Source: AWTP1-13 sp963840445
GTDB taxonomy: Bacteria; Pseudomonadota; Alphaproteobacteria; Rhizobiales; Hyphomicrobiaceae
DNA length: 64,000 bases
Assembly (NCBI GenBank): GCA_963840445.1
Contig: CAWIZC010000010.1
Location: 156,939-220,938 of the forward strand
Reading direction: 5' to 3'
In this document: piece by piece, positions 57,644 through 64,000 of the stretch
How positions within the stretch are numbered: the first letter of the stretch is position 1
Layout of the letters: every line of letters begins with the position of its first letter
Translations under genes and position numbers: made by a program
Notes under the pieces: generated by a model
Told to the model about the DNA's origin: nothing
What the model saw: only the letters and a program-made list of their open reading frames with translations
The model's database searches: none

Positions 57644-59371
57644 ATGACTTCGGCTCTACACGCTGCGGACGTGCGGGCATCCGACGTCTCCTATCCGTGG
57701 CTGACGCACTACCCCAAGAATGTGGATTGGCATCAATCCTTCACGGCCACTCCCCTGTATGAGCTGCTCAATTCGGCGGTTGCCAAGTACGGCTCCAGGC
57801 CGGCCACGAATTTCCTAGGCAAGACACTGACTTATAATGAAATTGCAAAGGCAACCGAACGCGTCGCGGCGGGCTTGCAGAAGTTGGGCGTGAAGAAGGG
57901 CAGCAAGGTCGGCCTGTTCCTGCCGAACTGTCCAACGTTCATTATCTACTACTACGCGATCCTCAAGGCTGGCGGGACCGTCGTTAACTACAATCCCCTC
58001 TACACGCCTGATGAGCTGACCTTCCAGATCAGGGATAGCGATACCGCGTTGATGGTGACGCTCGACCTCAAGGTGTTGTTCGACAAGGTCGAAGGCCTGA
58101 TGAAGGCCGGTACCCTCAAGCGGGTGATCATCGCCTCCTTCCCGGCCCTGTTGCCGGGAGCGAAGTCTGTGCTGTTCAAGCTCCTCAAGAGCAAAGAAAT
58201 GGCACACCCGGGCAAATCCGAGATGTCCGGCAACATCGTGCTGGACGCCGATGTGCAGAACAACGACGGCAAGTATCAGAAAGTCGACATCGACCCGCGC
58301 AACGATGTCGCGGTGCTGCAGTATACGGGCGGCACCACCGGCACGCCGAAGGGCGCAATGCTGACCCATGCCAACGTCGGCATCAACGCGCAGCAGAGCA
58401 AGGCCTGGGCGAGCCATCTGCAGGCGGGCGGCGAGCGGGTGCTGGCAGGGCTGCCGTTTTTCCATGTGTTCGCCATGACGGCGGTGATGAATTTCGCCCT
58501 CTCGCAGGGGGCCGAGCTGATCATCATGCCGCGCTTCGTGCTCAATGACGCTATGAAGCTGATCGACAAGATGCGGCCGACGGTGATGCCGGGCGTGCCC
58601 ACTATGTACATCGCCATGCTCAACCACCCGAAGCTGAAGAGCTTCAATATGTCGTCGCTGAAGTTCTGCCTCTCGGGTGGCGCGCCCCTGCCGGTCGACG
58701 TGAAGCAACACTTCGAGAAGCTGACCGGCTGCAAGCTGGTCGAGGGCTACGGGCTGTCGGAGACCTCGCCGAGCGCCACCTGCAATCCGCTGGAAGGACC
58801 GGTCAAGGAGGGCTCGATCGGCCAGCCGCTACCGGCCACGATCATCTCACTGCGCGATCTGGCCGACCCGGCCAAAGAGGTTCCGCTAGGCGAGAAGGGT
58901 GAGATCTGCATCAAGGGCCCGCAAGTCATGAAGGGCTACTGGAAGCGGCCCGAGGAGACCGCAAACCAGTTCGTCGGCGAATTCTTGCGCACCGGCGACG
59001 TCGGCATCATGGACGATCAGGGCTTCACCTTCATCGTCGACCGCATCAAGGACCTGATCATCTGCTCGGGCTACAATGTCTACCCGCGCCGCGTCGAGGA
59101 GGCGATCTACGAGCACCCGGCGGTCGAGGAGGTGACGGTGATCGGTATTAAGGACCAGTATCGGGGCGAGGCACCCAAGGCCTTCATCAAGCTAAAGGCC
59201 GGTATGACGGCCAGCGAGGCCGACATCCGCAAGCACCTGGAAACCAAGCTTTCCAAGATTGAGTTGCCGGCCGAGATCGAGTTCCGCGATGCTCTGCCCA
59301 AGACCATGATCGGCAAGCTCTCCAAAAAGGAGCTGAAGGCCGAAGAGGCGGCGCGACAGAGAAACAAATGA
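57644..59371 (+). CDS. fadD: long-chain fatty-acid-CoA ligase
   Basis: 575 residues, ANL adenylate-forming enzyme that activates fatty acids with ATP and CoA. The P-loop is 'LQYTGGTTGTPKGAMLTHAN'; then 'YGLSETSPSATCNP', the Asp of 'LRTGDVGIMDDQGFTFIVDR', 'KDLIICSGYNVYPRRVEEAI' and the C-terminal catalytic Lys in 'TMIGKLSKKELK'. Start ATG 57644 follows GGGGAGGAG. The last four bases overlap the MerR gene (ATGA). Confidence 0.93.
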   Translation: MTSALHAADVRASDVSYPWLTHYPKNVDWHQSFTATPLYELLNSAVAKYGSRPATNFLGKTLTYNEIAKATERVAAGLQKLGVKKGSKVGLFLPNCPTFIIYYYAILKAGGTVVNYNPLYTPDELTFQIRDSDTALMVTLDLKVLFDKVEGLMKAGTLKRVIIASFPALLPGAKSVLFKLLKSKEMAHPGKSEMSGNIVLDADVQNNDGKYQKVDIDPRNDVAVLQYTGGTTGTPKGAMLTHANVGINAQQSKAWASHLQAGGERVLAGLPFFHVFAMTAVMNFALSQGAELIIMPRFVLNDAMKLIDKMRPTVMPGVPTMYIAMLNHPKLKSFNMSSLKFCLSGGAPLPVDVKQHFEKLTGCKLVEGYGLSETSPSATCNPLEGPVKEGSIGQPLPATIISLRDLADPAKEVPLGEKGEICIKGPQVMKGYWKRPEETANQFVGEFLRTGDVGIMDDQGFTFIVDRIKDLIICSGYNVYPRRVEEAIYEHPAVEEVTVIGIKDQYRGEAPKAFIKLKAGMTASEADIRKHLETKLSKIELPAEIEFRDALPKTMIGKLSKKELKAEEAARQRNK

Positions 59372-59814
59372 GTACCAGGCCACCCCAGGAGCGGGCCAAG
59401 TCTGTGTCCGCTTCTGCTGCAGATGATCCAGACCGCCTCTATACCATCGGCGAACTTGCCGACGAACTCGAGGTCACCACACGCACCATCCGCTTCTACG
59501 AGGCCAAGGGGCTTATTCTGCCTGCGCGCCGGGGCGTCGCGCGCTGCTATGGACGACGCGACCGTGCCCGGCTGAAGCTGATCCTGCGCGGCAAGAACCT
59601 CGGCTTCAGCCTGGAGGCGATCGCCCAGTACCTGCAACTCTATGACGCCGATCCGGCCCAGGTCGCGCAGACCCAGCTGCTCCTGGCCCGCGTGGAGGGC
59701 GCGATCGAGGATCTGCAGGCCAAGCGCGCCGACCTCGACCGCACGCTGCGCGAGCTGAAAGATATTCGCAGCCATTGCGTCGAGCACCTGAAGGGCAGGG
59801 GCAGCATCGACTAG
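59368..59814 (+). CDS. MerR-family regulator, LiuR-like
   Basis: 148 residues. The N-terminal winged helix has 'YTIGELADELEVTTRTIRFY' and 'EAKGLILPARRGVARCYGRR'. A dimerisation coiled coil covers about residues 85-135 ('LLLARVEGAIEDLQAKRADL'). No metal-binding Cys pair is seen. LiuR/AtuR-type MerR regulators control beta-oxidation genes in alphaproteobacteria; the overlap with fadD and the palindrome before fadE (46643-46660) fit that role. Confidence 0.85.
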   Translation: MSTRPPQERAKSVSASAADDPDRLYTIGELADELEVTTRTIRFYEAKGLILPARRGVARCYGRRDRARLKLILRGKNLGFSLEAIAQYLQLYDADPAQVAQTQLLLARVEGAIEDLQAKRADLDRTLRELKDIRSHCVEHLKGRGSID

Positions 59815-60123
59815 CTGGATCAAGGTCGTGCACTCGAGTGGTGACCCGACCGTCACGCCATATTGCGGGCGCGTCTTGGCTTGTCTTCGAGCGCCGAGCG
59901 GAAACGCCGTGCTCTCCCAATGGCTTACCGAAGCGGATCGCCTTGGTACCAAGAAAGATGTCGTTCATCAGGTGAAAGTTGAAGGTCGGCCATTGGGGTG
60001 TTAACTATATCCGTGTCAATTAAAATTACGGAACCAAGCCTCCCTGTCAGACGGCTGGGAGGGTTCTAAACGGACGAGGGGGGCACTTGGCGACAGTTAC
60101 CGCTGGTGCGTGAGGGGCGAAGG
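59815..60123. other. intergenic region, no supported gene
   Basis: About 300 bp, AT-rich around 60000-60035, with a CTCCC...GGGAG hairpin near 60040. Nothing else recognised. Confidence 0.4.
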
Positions 60124-60564
60124 ATGCGCAATTTTTATGAGGTTCTTGGCGTCACTCCCAGTGCTGACGACGAGGTTATCAAAGGCGCGTTCCACGATCT
60201 GGCCAAGACCTTCCACCCCGATGTCAATTCTGGCAACGCGCTGGCCGAGCGGCGCTTCAAGGAGATCGGCCAAGCTTACGACACTTTGAAAGATCCCAAG
60301 ACGAGAGCGGCCTACGAACTGGGCTTGGCGCATCAGCGCAAGATTGCCCAGCGGCGCATAGGCGCGGCGGCGATGACCGGCTTTGCTACCTCCATGTTCT
60401 CCACGGTCGTCATCTCGGTTGTGATGATCTGGTTGCTCACCGACGGCAGGAAGGCTTCGGCAGGACCAGATAGAGAAGCAACACGGCCGACGAAAACGGT
60501 GAGCGTGCCGCAACAGAACCTTCAAGAGCTGGTCGATGAGCCAGTCCCACTACCCCTGCCATAG
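60124..60564 (+). CDS. DnaJ-domain membrane protein
   Basis: 146 residues. The J domain (about 2-65) has 'NFYEVLGVTPSADDEVIKGA' and the HPD motif in 'KTFHPDVNSGNALAERRFKE'. A single membrane helix follows (about 85-105, 'MFSTVVISVVMIWLLT') and a Pro-rich tail. J domains recruit and stimulate DnaK; the anchor may place this at the membrane. Start follows GGGGCGAAGG. Confidence 0.82.
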   Translation: MRNFYEVLGVTPSADDEVIKGAFHDLAKTFHPDVNSGNALAERRFKEIGQAYDTLKDPKTRAAYELGLAHQRKIAQRRIGAAAMTGFATSMFSTVVISVVMIWLLTDGRKASAGPDREATRPTKTVSVPQQNLQELVDEPVPLPLP

Positions 60565-60583
60565 GAAAGAGGGAGATGAAGCT

Positions 60584-61303
60584 ATGATAGTGACTTATCA
60601 GCCGATCTTGGTGCTTCTCTCTATAGGCGTGGCGATTCTGGGATCGCTCACCGCACTGGCGCTTACCGCGCTATCCAATACCGAAGACACCACCGCGGGG
60701 CAGAAGACCTTTGCATTGGTCAGTGGTGGCCTGATCATGGGCGCCACCATCTGGTCAATGCATTTCGTGGCGATGATGGCTGTCGATTTCCCGGTGGTCG
60801 TGACCTACAACGCGGGCGAAACACTAAGTTCGATAGGCATAGCCATCGTCGCTACCGGAGCAGGCCTCTACCTGGCCAGTAGCCGCGCGCTCGGGCGTCT
60901 CAGCATTGCGCTGGGCGGCGTCCTCATGGGGCTCGGTATCGCCGGCATGCACTATCTCGGCATGAGCGCGATACGCGGATGCGGGCTCGACTACGATTAT
61001 CGGCTGGTTGCGGCCTCGGTCGGGCTCGCCGTTGGCGCGTCAATGGCCGCGCTCTGGTTCGCCTTTTACAAGCGCCGGGTTTTGATGACCGTCGCGGGCG
61101 GGGTTGTGCAAGGGCTGGCCATCGCTTCGATGCACTATACGGCCATGGCCGCAACATTCTTTGTGCCCATGGGAGCCGAAGTACACATAAGTGCACCGAT
61201 ACTGGGCCAAAGCCAGATGGCGTACATGATCGCGTGCGGCATCGTCCTCATGTCTGTGGTCAACCTCGCATTCGTTGCTTTGATGACGCGGGAGACCGCC
61301 TGA
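60584..61303 (+). CDS. MHYT-domain membrane protein
   Basis: 239 residues, seven helices with three MHYT motif pairs: 'TIWSMHFVAMMAVDF', 'GIAGMHYLGMSAI' and 'AIASMHYTAMAATFF'. These conserved His and Met residues are thought to bind metal in a gas or redox sensor. There is no output domain, unlike the MHYT-HWE kinase at 33728. Start follows GAGGGAGATGAAGCT and lies 19 bp after the DnaJ-type gene. The next 200 bp (61304-61507) hold no gene. Confidence 0.85.
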   Translation: MIVTYQPILVLLSIGVAILGSLTALALTALSNTEDTTAGQKTFALVSGGLIMGATIWSMHFVAMMAVDFPVVVTYNAGETLSSIGIAIVATGAGLYLASSRALGRLSIALGGVLMGLGIAGMHYLGMSAIRGCGLDYDYRLVAASVGLAVGASMAALWFAFYKRRVLMTVAGGVVQGLAIASMHYTAMAATFFVPMGAEVHISAPILGQSQMAYMIACGIVLMSVVNLAFVALMTRETA

Positions 61304-61507
61304 CGCGCCAACGACCTGCCGCCCTCGACATCAACTGCTGGCCCTACGTGTCTTTCTGCCTTCTGGAGCTTTCACGGCTCTCGACTCGGGTGTTCTCCGC
61401 ACCCAAGGATGCAGCCGGATCACCGCGAGGAACGGCAGTCGCTGGATACCGGCGACTGCCCCCGGTATGACTTGTGCGGTAGCTGACGCCAGCACAGGGG
61501 CAGGGCC

Positions 61508-62716
61508 ATGGCCAGCAGACCTTCCGCACCGCACATGCTGCGCAGCCGGGATGGGAACGAGCACAACAAGGCCACCTTCGTCGAGCTGTTCTTCGACCTG
61601 GTCTTCGTGTTCGCCGTGACCCAGCTCTCCCACCTGCTGCTGGCGCACCTGTCCCTGCTCGGGGTGATCCAGACGACGCTGCTGCTCATGGCGGTCTGGT
61701 GGGTCTGGATCTTCACCTCCTGGGTCACCAACTGGCTCGACCCGGAGCAGCCGCCGGTCCGGCTCATGCTGTTCGTCCTGATGCTCGCCGGCCTCGTGCT
61801 GTCGACCTCGTTGCCGGAGGCTTTCGAATCCAGCGGGCTCGCCTTCGCCGGCGCCTACGTGTTCATGCAGGTCGGGCGCAGCCTGTTCATGCTCTGGGCG
61901 CGCCTCGGCCGCGACCGCCCGGGCAACCGGCGCAACTTCCAGCGCATCACCATCTGGCTCTCGCTCTCGGGCGTGTTCTGGATCGGAGGGGCGCTCGCCG
62001 ACCACGGCGGCCGCCTCGGGCTCGGGGTGTGGCGCTGTACGTCGAATATCTCTCGCCCTCGGTCGGTTTCTGGACGCCTCGCCTCGGCCGCTCGACGACC
62101 GCTGACTGGACATCGAGGGCGGCCCATCGCCGAGCGCTGCGGCCTGTTCATCATCATCGCCCTTGCCGAGTCCATCCTGGTCACCGGGGCGACCTTCAGC
62201 GCGCTGGCCTGGACGGCCGCGACCGGCCTGGCCTTCCTTGCGGCCTTCGTCGGCAGCGTCGCCATGTGGTGGATCTATTTCAACGTCGGCGCCGAGCGCG
62301 GCTCGCGCCTGATCGCGAGCTCGGCCGACCCGGACGGTCTTGCCCGCCTCGCCTATACCTACATTCATCTCCTGATGGTCGCCGGCATCATCGTCAGCGC
62401 CGTGGCCGACGAGCTGGTGCTGGCGCACCCCGCCGGCCACACCGGGCCCGAGACCACGCTCGCGGTCCTGGGCGGCCCGGCGCTCTATCTCGCCGGCAAC
62501 CTCCTGTTCAAGCGGGCGACCGCAGAGCGGCTGCCGCTCTCGCATCTGGTAGCGCTCCTACTCCTGGTCCTGCTGGTCCCGCTGGCGCCGCTTCTGCAGC
62601 CGCTGGCGTTTGCAGCCGCGGCCAACGCCGTGCTGGTACTCGTGGCGGTGTGGGAGACGCGCTCGCTTGGTACGGGAGATGCGGAGCCGAAGGCCAACAA
62701 GCTGCCGACCCGGTGA
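61508..62716 (+). CDS. low-temperature requirement A (LtrA) family protein, locally frame-scrambled
   Basis: 402 residues, multi-helix membrane protein; the LtrA signature is 'KATFVELFFDLVFVFAVTQL' (residues 22-41) and 'RCGLFIIIALAESILVTGAT'. Between about residues 174 and 215 the reading frame gives Arg/Ser-rich sequence. The neighbouring frame there encodes 'VALYVEYLSPSVGFWTPRLG', which matches the family. Three single-base deletions (about 62029, 62117 and 62132) would explain it, leaving the frame intact overall. Function of the family is unclear. Confidence 0.82.
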   Translation: MASRPSAPHMLRSRDGNEHNKATFVELFFDLVFVFAVTQLSHLLLAHLSLLGVIQTTLLLMAVWWVWIFTSWVTNWLDPEQPPVRLMLFVLMLAGLVLSTSLPEAFESSGLAFAGAYVFMQVGRSLFMLWARLGRDRPGNRRNFQRITIWLSLSGVFWIGGALADHGGRLGLGVWRCTSNISRPRSVSGRLASAARRPLTGHRGRPIAERCGLFIIIALAESILVTGATFSALAWTAATGLAFLAAFVGSVAMWWIYFNVGAERGSRLIASSADPDGLARLAYTYIHLLMVAGIIVSAVADELVLAHPAGHTGPETTLAVLGGPALYLAGNLLFKRATAERLPLSHLVALLLLVLLVPLAPLLQPLAFAAAANAVLVLVAVWETRSLGTGDAEPKANKLPTR

Positions 62717-62755
62717 CACGGCCGAACCGGCGCGAGGCTGAACGGAGGGAGGGAC

Positions 62756-63025
62756 ATGCAACACTTTGCGGATGGTGGTGGGCGGGCTTGCGGCGCTCGG
62801 CATTTTCATTCTGGCGGCGACCCTGCTGGGCGGAGGGCCGCGGACGGCGCGCGCATCTTCATCCTGCCGTGGCTGGCGGCCGCCATCATCAACATGGTGA
62901 TCGGCGTCTACTGGGCGGGCGTGCCGCTGAGCACCGAGCTACCAGTGCTGGTGGTGGTATTCGGCGTGCCGGCCGGGATCGCCTGGTACCTCGCCCGCTG
63001 GCTGCGGGCGCGGGCGGGAACCTAG
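62756..63025 (+). CDS. small two/three-helix membrane protein, frameshifted
   Basis: ATG 62756 follows GGAGGGAGGGAC. The native N-terminal helix ('MVVGGLAALGIFILAATLLG') is in another frame, and the C-terminal part ('ARIFILPWLAAAIINMVIGV', 'LPVLVVVFGVPAGIAWYLAR') is in the start frame. Two indels (near 62759 and 62850) would make one protein of about 88 residues. Function unknown. Confidence 0.55.
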   Translation: MQHFADGGGRACGARHFHSGGDPAGRRAADGARIFILPWLAAAIINMVIGVYWAGVPLSTELPVLVVVFGVPAGIAWYLARWLRARAGT

Positions 63026-63060
63026 GGCGTCTCGCTCCGGAACGAGCGCAACGGGTCCCA

Positions 63061-63160
63061 TTGGTCATGGTCGGGCTTGTCCCGACCATCCATCGATCCA
63101 CTTGCTCCGGCGGTGGCGGTGATGGGCTGGATCCTCGGGACAAGCCCGAGGATGACAGGA
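63061..63160. repeat. dispersed palindromic repeats between convergent genes
   Basis: GGTCGGGCTTGTCCCGACC and CCTCGGGACAAGCCCGAGG, each self-complementary and flanked by TCAT/ATGA, just downstream of lexA. Same broad type as other extragenic palindromes here. Confidence 0.65.
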
Positions 63161-63171
63161 TGCTGTCCGCT

Positions 63172-63908
63172 TCAGAAGCGGCGGATGAGACCCACCAGGC
63201 GGCCCTGGATATCAACCTGGTCGGGGCCGAAGATGCGCGTCTCGTAGTTGGGATTGGCGGCTTCTAGTGCGATCGAGGCGCCTTTCTTCTGCGCAGCCGC
63301 TTCAGAGGTGGCCTCCTCCTTCTCGACGAGGGCCACGACGATGTCGCCGTTCTCGGCCGTATCGCAGCGCTTGCAGATGATGATGTCGCCCTCGTTGATG
63401 CCGGCGTCGATCATCGAGTTCGCCTTTCACCTCCAGGGCGAAATGCTCGCCCCCCGAGATCATGTCCGGCGGCACACCGATATCCTGCGTATGATTCTGG
63501 ATGGCGCCGACGGGCACACCGGCGGCGATGCGACCCATCAGGGGCACACTGGAGGCGCCGGGATTGCCGTATCCTGACGGTGCCGCGGCCAACTGCGGCT
63601 GGGGCCGGCGGCCGCTGCCCTCTATGACGTTCGGGCTGAAGCCGGTCCGCCGCGGGCTGGTGGCGCCGTCGCCCATACTGGAGGTCATGGCATCGGGCGG
63701 CTTGATGATCTCGATGGCCCGGGCGCGGTGCGGCAGGCGCCGGATGAAGCCGCGCTCCTCCGTCGAGGGCGATGATCAGGCGGTGCACACCCGACTTGGA
63801 TTGCAGAGCCAGCGCCTCCTTCATCTCGTCGAAGGAGGGCGGCACACCGGTTTCCTGCAAGCGAGCGTTGATGAAGGTGAGCAGCTCTTTTTGCTTCGTG
63901 GTCAGCAT
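63172..63908 (-). CDS. lexA: LexA SOS repressor, frameshifted
   Basis: The N-terminal winged helix is 'MLTTKQKELLTFINARLQET' and 'PPSFDEMKEALALQSKSGVH'. The cleavage Ala-Gly is in 'LMGRIAAGVPVGAI', the catalytic Ser lies in the D-S-M-I-D motif near 63420, and the C-terminus is 'DQVDIQGRLVGLIRRF'. Frames change at about 63763 (drop one base to read 'ALDEERGFIRRLPHRA') and at 63420 (drop one A to read 'VKGDSMIDAG'). Near 63300 extra bases hide the catalytic-Lys segment 'TLKRLR' in another frame. All look like sequence errors in an essential-type regulator. Confidence 0.88.
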
Positions 63909-63968
63909 GGTCTCCCCGCGACGTGGGCCTCTGCGTGGGTGGAACGGTGCGAATCTCGAATTCTGACC

Positions 63969-63983
63969 GTACAAACCGGGAAC
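63969..63983 (-). promoter_or_regulatory. LexA (SOS) box
   Basis: On the minus strand GTTC-CCGGTTT-GTAC, one base from the alphaproteobacterial consensus GTTC-N7-GTTC, about 60 bp upstream of lexA. An overlapping GAAC-N9-GTTC palindrome is at 63980-63996. Confidence 0.6.
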
Positions 63984-64000
63984 ACCTTAGTTGTTCGCCT

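Overview
The window is high-GC DNA from an alphaproteobacterium. The evidence is a lexA with an alphaproteobacterial-type GTTC-N7-GTTC-like box, HWE-type sensor kinases, a LiuR-like MerR regulator beside beta-oxidation genes, and TRAP substrate-binding proteins. The genus cannot be fixed from the sequence alone; many small hypothetical genes have the look of Hyphomicrobiales/Reyranella-type genomes, but that is inference.

Left chromosomal arm (1-13,969): the 3' part of a TRAP substrate-binding protein, small membrane proteins, an acuI-like reductase, a four-gene MAPEG-SDR-cupin-TetR operon with tandem palindromes at its promoter, lipA, a P-loop kinase-like gene, conserved small proteins, leuA, a GNAT acetyltransferase, a lipoprotein, an FMN-binding PPOX-family protein and a c-type cytochrome.

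Integrated element (about 13,970-46,609): a 17-bp direct repeat (CTCTAGCGGGTGGAGGG) brackets about 32.6 kb. A tyrosine integrase lies just inside the left repeat and an AlpA/excisionase-like gene just inside the right one. Next to the latter is a phage-type replication module: a lambda-O-like initiator carrying an iteron array in the middle of its coding sequence, followed by a lambda-P-like gene. The left part holds small phage-like genes, a ribbon-helix-helix regulator with iteron-like operators, and a DnaQ-like exonuclease. The middle is cargo: an orphan TRAP binding protein, a PhaZ-like depolymerase, a MASE1-PAS-PAS-HWE kinase, a truncated MASE1 protein, a PAS-GGDEF-EAL protein, a REC-EAL protein, an MHYT-HWE kinase, an outer-membrane beta-barrel, zinc-ribbon small proteins, an amino-acid-type periplasmic binding protein, and remnants (IS481-like, resolvase, MASE1/PAS fragments).

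Right chromosomal arm (46,610-64,000): fatty-acid degradation genes fadE-fadJ-fadI behind a LiuR-like operator, a SIMPL protein, tRNA-Ile2(CAU), a GT2 glycosyltransferase - ketoacyl synthase - acyl carrier protein operon, fadD overlapping a LiuR-like MerR regulator, a DnaJ-domain membrane protein, an MHYT protein, an LtrA-family protein and lexA. The element appears to have inserted between the divergent cytochrome c gene and fadE, about 34 bp upstream of the fadE operator.

Several conserved genes (leuA, fadJ, lexA, ltrA-like, the P-loop gene, phaZ) are broken only by one- or two-base indels whose correction restores family sequence. I read most of these as assembly or sequencing errors rather than decay.
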